A stretch of DNA of 64,000 bases from Septoria linicola (taxonomy: Eukaryota; Ascomycota; Dothideomycetes; Mycosphaerellales; Mycosphaerellaceae): assembly GCA_024114885.1 (NCBI GenBank), contig CP099420.1:1302001-1366000 (forward strand). Direction: 5' to 3'. Both the position numbers and the translations under genes were made by a program. The notes beneath the pieces are model-generated. The model saw only the letters and a program-made list of their open reading frames with translations. It searched no databases and was not told where the DNA came from. Below, in pieces: positions 60,838 to 64,000 of this stretch; positions within the stretch are counted from its first letter, which is position 1, and each line of letters starts with the position of its first letter.

Positions 60838-63800
60838 TTAGATCCGATTATTATTCGCTAGACGCTACTCTTCTACTATATTCTTAGAGATCTCCTTAGG
60901 AACGGCGCCTCTCTTCTTTAATACTAATACTTCTAAGTTACTATCTACGCTTATAAAACTAGCTTCGCTAAACATATACTCCTTAATATCTATAGCTATA
61001 GCGTAGGTAGTATCGAATTAAGCTTTAGCTATAGTCTACTATTTAGCTATATAGACCTTGAACTCCTCCTTACTTATACTAAAGAGCTTCTTTATTTCTA
61101 TACTTACTACCTAATCCGTCTATAGAACTCGGCCTACTAAGGTATCGGAAATCGAGCCTAGGCTAGTTAATAGTACCTTAGTAGCGAAAGGTTTTATTAC
61201 TTATATAGGGTATATAGTGCCTAAAGCTATAAAGGGTATTCGTTCGCGATAGAGATATACGCTATAGACTATAGAAACGTTAATACGATTACTATTAGGT
61301 AACTTATCTAATACTTAACTATTAGGGTAGGCTAGAAACACTATTAGAATTATACGATACTCTTCGTCTATACGAGTATACTACTAAGGGAGGTAGAGGT
61401 ACGAAATAACTAGCGAGCCCGTATTAGTACAAGGGTTCTTCTAACTAAGGTTAAGGTTAGCTTTTATATCGTCGGTAATTACTAGAGCTATAGTCTCGAC
61501 GAAGCCTATACTATAGCTTTACTTATTAGAGATAATGCGCCTCGCTAGCTACTTTACCTTCTTAGGGTTAAAGAGCCCGTTACTAACCGCGTTAGAGGTT
61601 AGTAAAAGTCGTCCTCTATCGCTAGTATCGTCTAGAGAGATCGTAAACTAAACCTAATTAAGGCCCTTCTCCTTAAGTAGTATATTCTCGTTTAAGGCGA
61701 TATACTAGAAGCCGTTAGGGTAGTTAGAACTAGCCTTATCGTCAAAGATATAAAAGGCGGTAGATAAGTAGGCTACGTATTTAACGGTCGTATACGGAGT
61801 AGTAACTAGCTAATATAGCTATAGTAGAGGACACTAGCGAAGAAGCTATTAGGACAGCGAGTACTATATACCGCGAGACTAACTATACTAACTAATAGCC
61901 GTGTTATACTATCGATATACTACAAACTCCTACCGTATAGCTTCGAGTAAGGAGCCTAGAATCTAAAATAGGCCTCTAGTAGAAGGAGAACAAAAGAGGA
62001 AGCTATAGTTAGTCTAGGTACCCTTATTACTATCGTAGTCTAAGAGCTCCTAAGCCTTCTAACGGACGTTAGAAGTAACCTTCAAGTCTACCTCGGTCGC
62101 GGAGAACTAAAAGGGTCTAAGATAGCTTCTACCTACCTTACGTATTAGGGCGTTAATATCGTCCTCTAGTTCCTAAGTATTAGTACCCTTCTTACCGCGA
62201 CGAGTACGTCCTATAGGCTTAGAGAAGAAAGTATTCGCTTCTAGCTTAAACTACGTCCGGTTTTAAGCGTTCTAGGCGATAAGGGCTTAGAGATCGGCTA
62301 TACTACCTATCTAAATAATACGCTAGTAGAGAGTATACGTTACGTTAGCCGTCTTCGGTAGCTTTAAACCTATAGTATTACCTATCTTAGCTATATATTC
62401 TTTATAAAGAGGCTAGCTAAGGTATAGAAGAATATTAATTAAAGCGTAGCTCTTAGCTACTTTCTTCTTCTCCTAGACATTATCGACTTCTTTAAGAGCT
62501 CCGCTAACGATTACCTAGTAGTAGACTTCGGAGGTAATACTATCCTTTATATAAGCCTAGTAGTATAGATTAGGCTCCGAGTCGCTCTCTAGCTTAATTC
62601 TACTATTATCTTCTAGCACGATTAGCGATAGGCGTTACGGACCTAGTAGCGGCTCCGTCGTAGGTAGTACTTAGTCTTACGTAGGATCGCTATTACCTAA
62701 AGTGCTTAGTATAGGAGAAGTTTCGATCGAGGTAATAATAGTTTCTCTAGCGCGAATTCTAGTAAGCCTCTCGCTTTTACGAAGGATAGGCGTAAGCTTC
62801 TTCGTAGAGCTTAGCGTTAACTTCTCTAACTAAGCTTTTAGCCTCTATATAGTACTAGGCGATACGGAATCTCTAGGACGAGGCTCTAAGGTCGTAAGTA
62901 AATTACTTTCTTTTTCTTAACTAGAGTTTCGAGTAGGACTAGATAAGGATAGGCTCTTAGGCGTAGAGGAAGAGGGTCGTCTATTAGATCTTAGATTTCT
63001 AGGAGGAGGTAACGGTCTATAGGATATTAAGGACTATCTCTCTACTATTAGAAATACGTAGGTCGGTTCTTCGAAGGCCTCTCCTTTAGTAAGCTTAACT
63101 ATAAATCTATACTAATTAAGTCTATAGCCTACCTCTAGGCGTACTTCTCTTATCTTATAGCTAAATACGTCGACCTACGAGAGCTCCTCCTTAAACTTGT
63201 TCTAGTAGCGTCTCCTATCTAAGTTCGTATTAATAAAGCCTAAGCTCTACGAGCTAGGAGTCTTCTTACTTCTCTATAGCTGAAAATACTAGCTACGAGA
63301 GAATATATTCGCTACCTACTAATAGAAACGATCTTACTTTTACTACGCCGAGAAGACCTAGTCTTTAGGCTCGCTCTCTTTAAAAGCGCCTTTATACTTA
63401 TTTAACTATTAATAAAGGTTCCTAAGTATCTCTTTATCGTATAAGACTTAGTTAAGGAAGGGGAAGTTTTGCTCGTATTTAAATTCTATACGTAGCTACT
63501 ACTAAATCAAGTTTCTCTCCTTTACTAAGTCCCGGCCTTCTTAGCGTATCTTCTTTATATTATCGCGCTTTATACTCTACGCGTTAAGGTACTTTAGTAA
63601 AATCTTAGTTAAGAGGCGTTTAAAGAAGTTAAATATACCGATCTTTATCCTATTATTTACTTCCTCGACTTACTTAAGTACTAAGTCGACGCTCTCCTCT
63701 TAGTCTTATAGTGTCTCTAGCGATAGAATAGCTTTAGTAGTATTATTAAGGTTCGTTATACTTGTAAGAGGTCTACTTAAAAGCTAGAAGCTAACGATAG

Positions 63801-64000
63801 AGCCTTCGCGATTAATACGAGCGAGCGCTATATCTTATATAGAACTTAAAGAAGCTATCTTTCGTCGTTTCTTTAGAGACTCTTATCTAAGTAGTTCTTA
63901 TATAAAACTTCGAACGAGCGAGGTAGAAGGCGAAAGCGCTAGTCTTAATAAGCGTTTAGGTATTAAAGAACGCCGGAAAGAGGAAGTCTTGTTCTTTATA
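60838..64000 (-). pseudogene. Gypsy-2 ORF3, N-terminus beyond window
   Basis: The second copy of the unrecognised accessory ORF, on the minus strand. The TAA is at 60840-60838, five bases from the LTR exactly as in Gypsy-1. It is collinear with 26290-29454 and shares the same RIP-type stops in many but not all places. The two copies therefore allow an ancestral reading to be inferred where only one is mutated. The start is very near or just past the right edge. Confidence 0.75.

Larger units (their letters stand above)
60394..64000 (-). mobile_element. Gypsy-2, 3' end of a second copy
   Basis: Same family as Gypsy-1 in the opposite orientation: 3' LTR at 60394-60832, then ORF3 running off the right edge. 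It matches about 26290-29898 of Gypsy-1, giving two inverted arms of about 3.6 kb. The LTR end is complete where it meets Copia C's gag, so Gypsy-2 inserted into C. The rest, including any NADAR-like domain, lies beyond 64000. Confidence 0.92.

Overview
This 64-kb window looks like a gene-free, repeat-dense block from a filamentous ascomycete (Pezizomycotina). Nearly every base belongs to LTR retrotransposons that carry the mark of repeat-induced point mutation (RIP). CpA and TpG are strongly depleted and TpA is in excess. Reading frames stay in register for thousands of bases but are peppered with TAG/TAA where Trp or Gln codons are expected, and catalytic Asp-Asp pairs have become Asn-Asn. 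I see no intact gene, no rRNA or tRNA gene and no CRISPR array. The species cannot be named from the sequence.

Layout, left to right. (1) 1-5137: Copia element A (+), cut by the window edge, with gag-pol in one frame and a 278-bp 3' LTR. (2) 5138-7257: 3' end of a Ty3/Gypsy chromovirus (integrase C-terminus plus chromodomain), an antisense ORF, and a 155-bp LTR. (3) 7258-10223: eroded minus-strand coding sequence, including an integrase-core (DDE) protein of the kind found outside LTR elements in fungi. (4) 10224-60393: one old minus-strand Copia, C, split into pieces by later arrivals. Gypsy-1 (+, 10465-29898) lies in C's LTR and itself carries Copia B (-, 16338-22633). Copia D (+, 32238-57446) lies in C's pol and itself carries three 6299-bp Copias, E, F and G (all -). 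(5) 60394-64000: Gypsy-2 (-), the same family as Gypsy-1, inserted in C's gag and running off the window. B, D, E, F and G are each confirmed by a matching 5-bp target-site duplication.

The most unusual element is Gypsy-1. Without B, and allowing for 153 bp missing from its 5' LTR, it is about 13.3 kb. It has 439-bp LTRs, a gag-protease frame, a pol frame, and a third frame of about 1,070 codons between pol and the 3' LTR. The pol frame appears to contain a NADAR-like (DUF1768/YbiA family) domain upstream of reverse transcriptase. NADAR enzymes cleave N-glycosidic bonds, including ADP-ribose on guanine, so a retrotransposon carrying one deserves a direct test. A GTTATCGTTT/AAACGATAAC palindrome lies upstream of both ORF1 and ORF3.

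The Copia family is coherent: LTR termini TGTTAA...TTAACA, and a primer-binding site abutting the 5' LTR that matches the anticodon arm of initiator tRNA-Met (half-tRNA priming). Further features are a leader hairpin, one gag-pol frame, and a conserved stem-loop in the 3' untranslated region. The outer copies (C, D) are more heavily mutated than the inner ones (E, F, G), as expected if nesting order reflects age.
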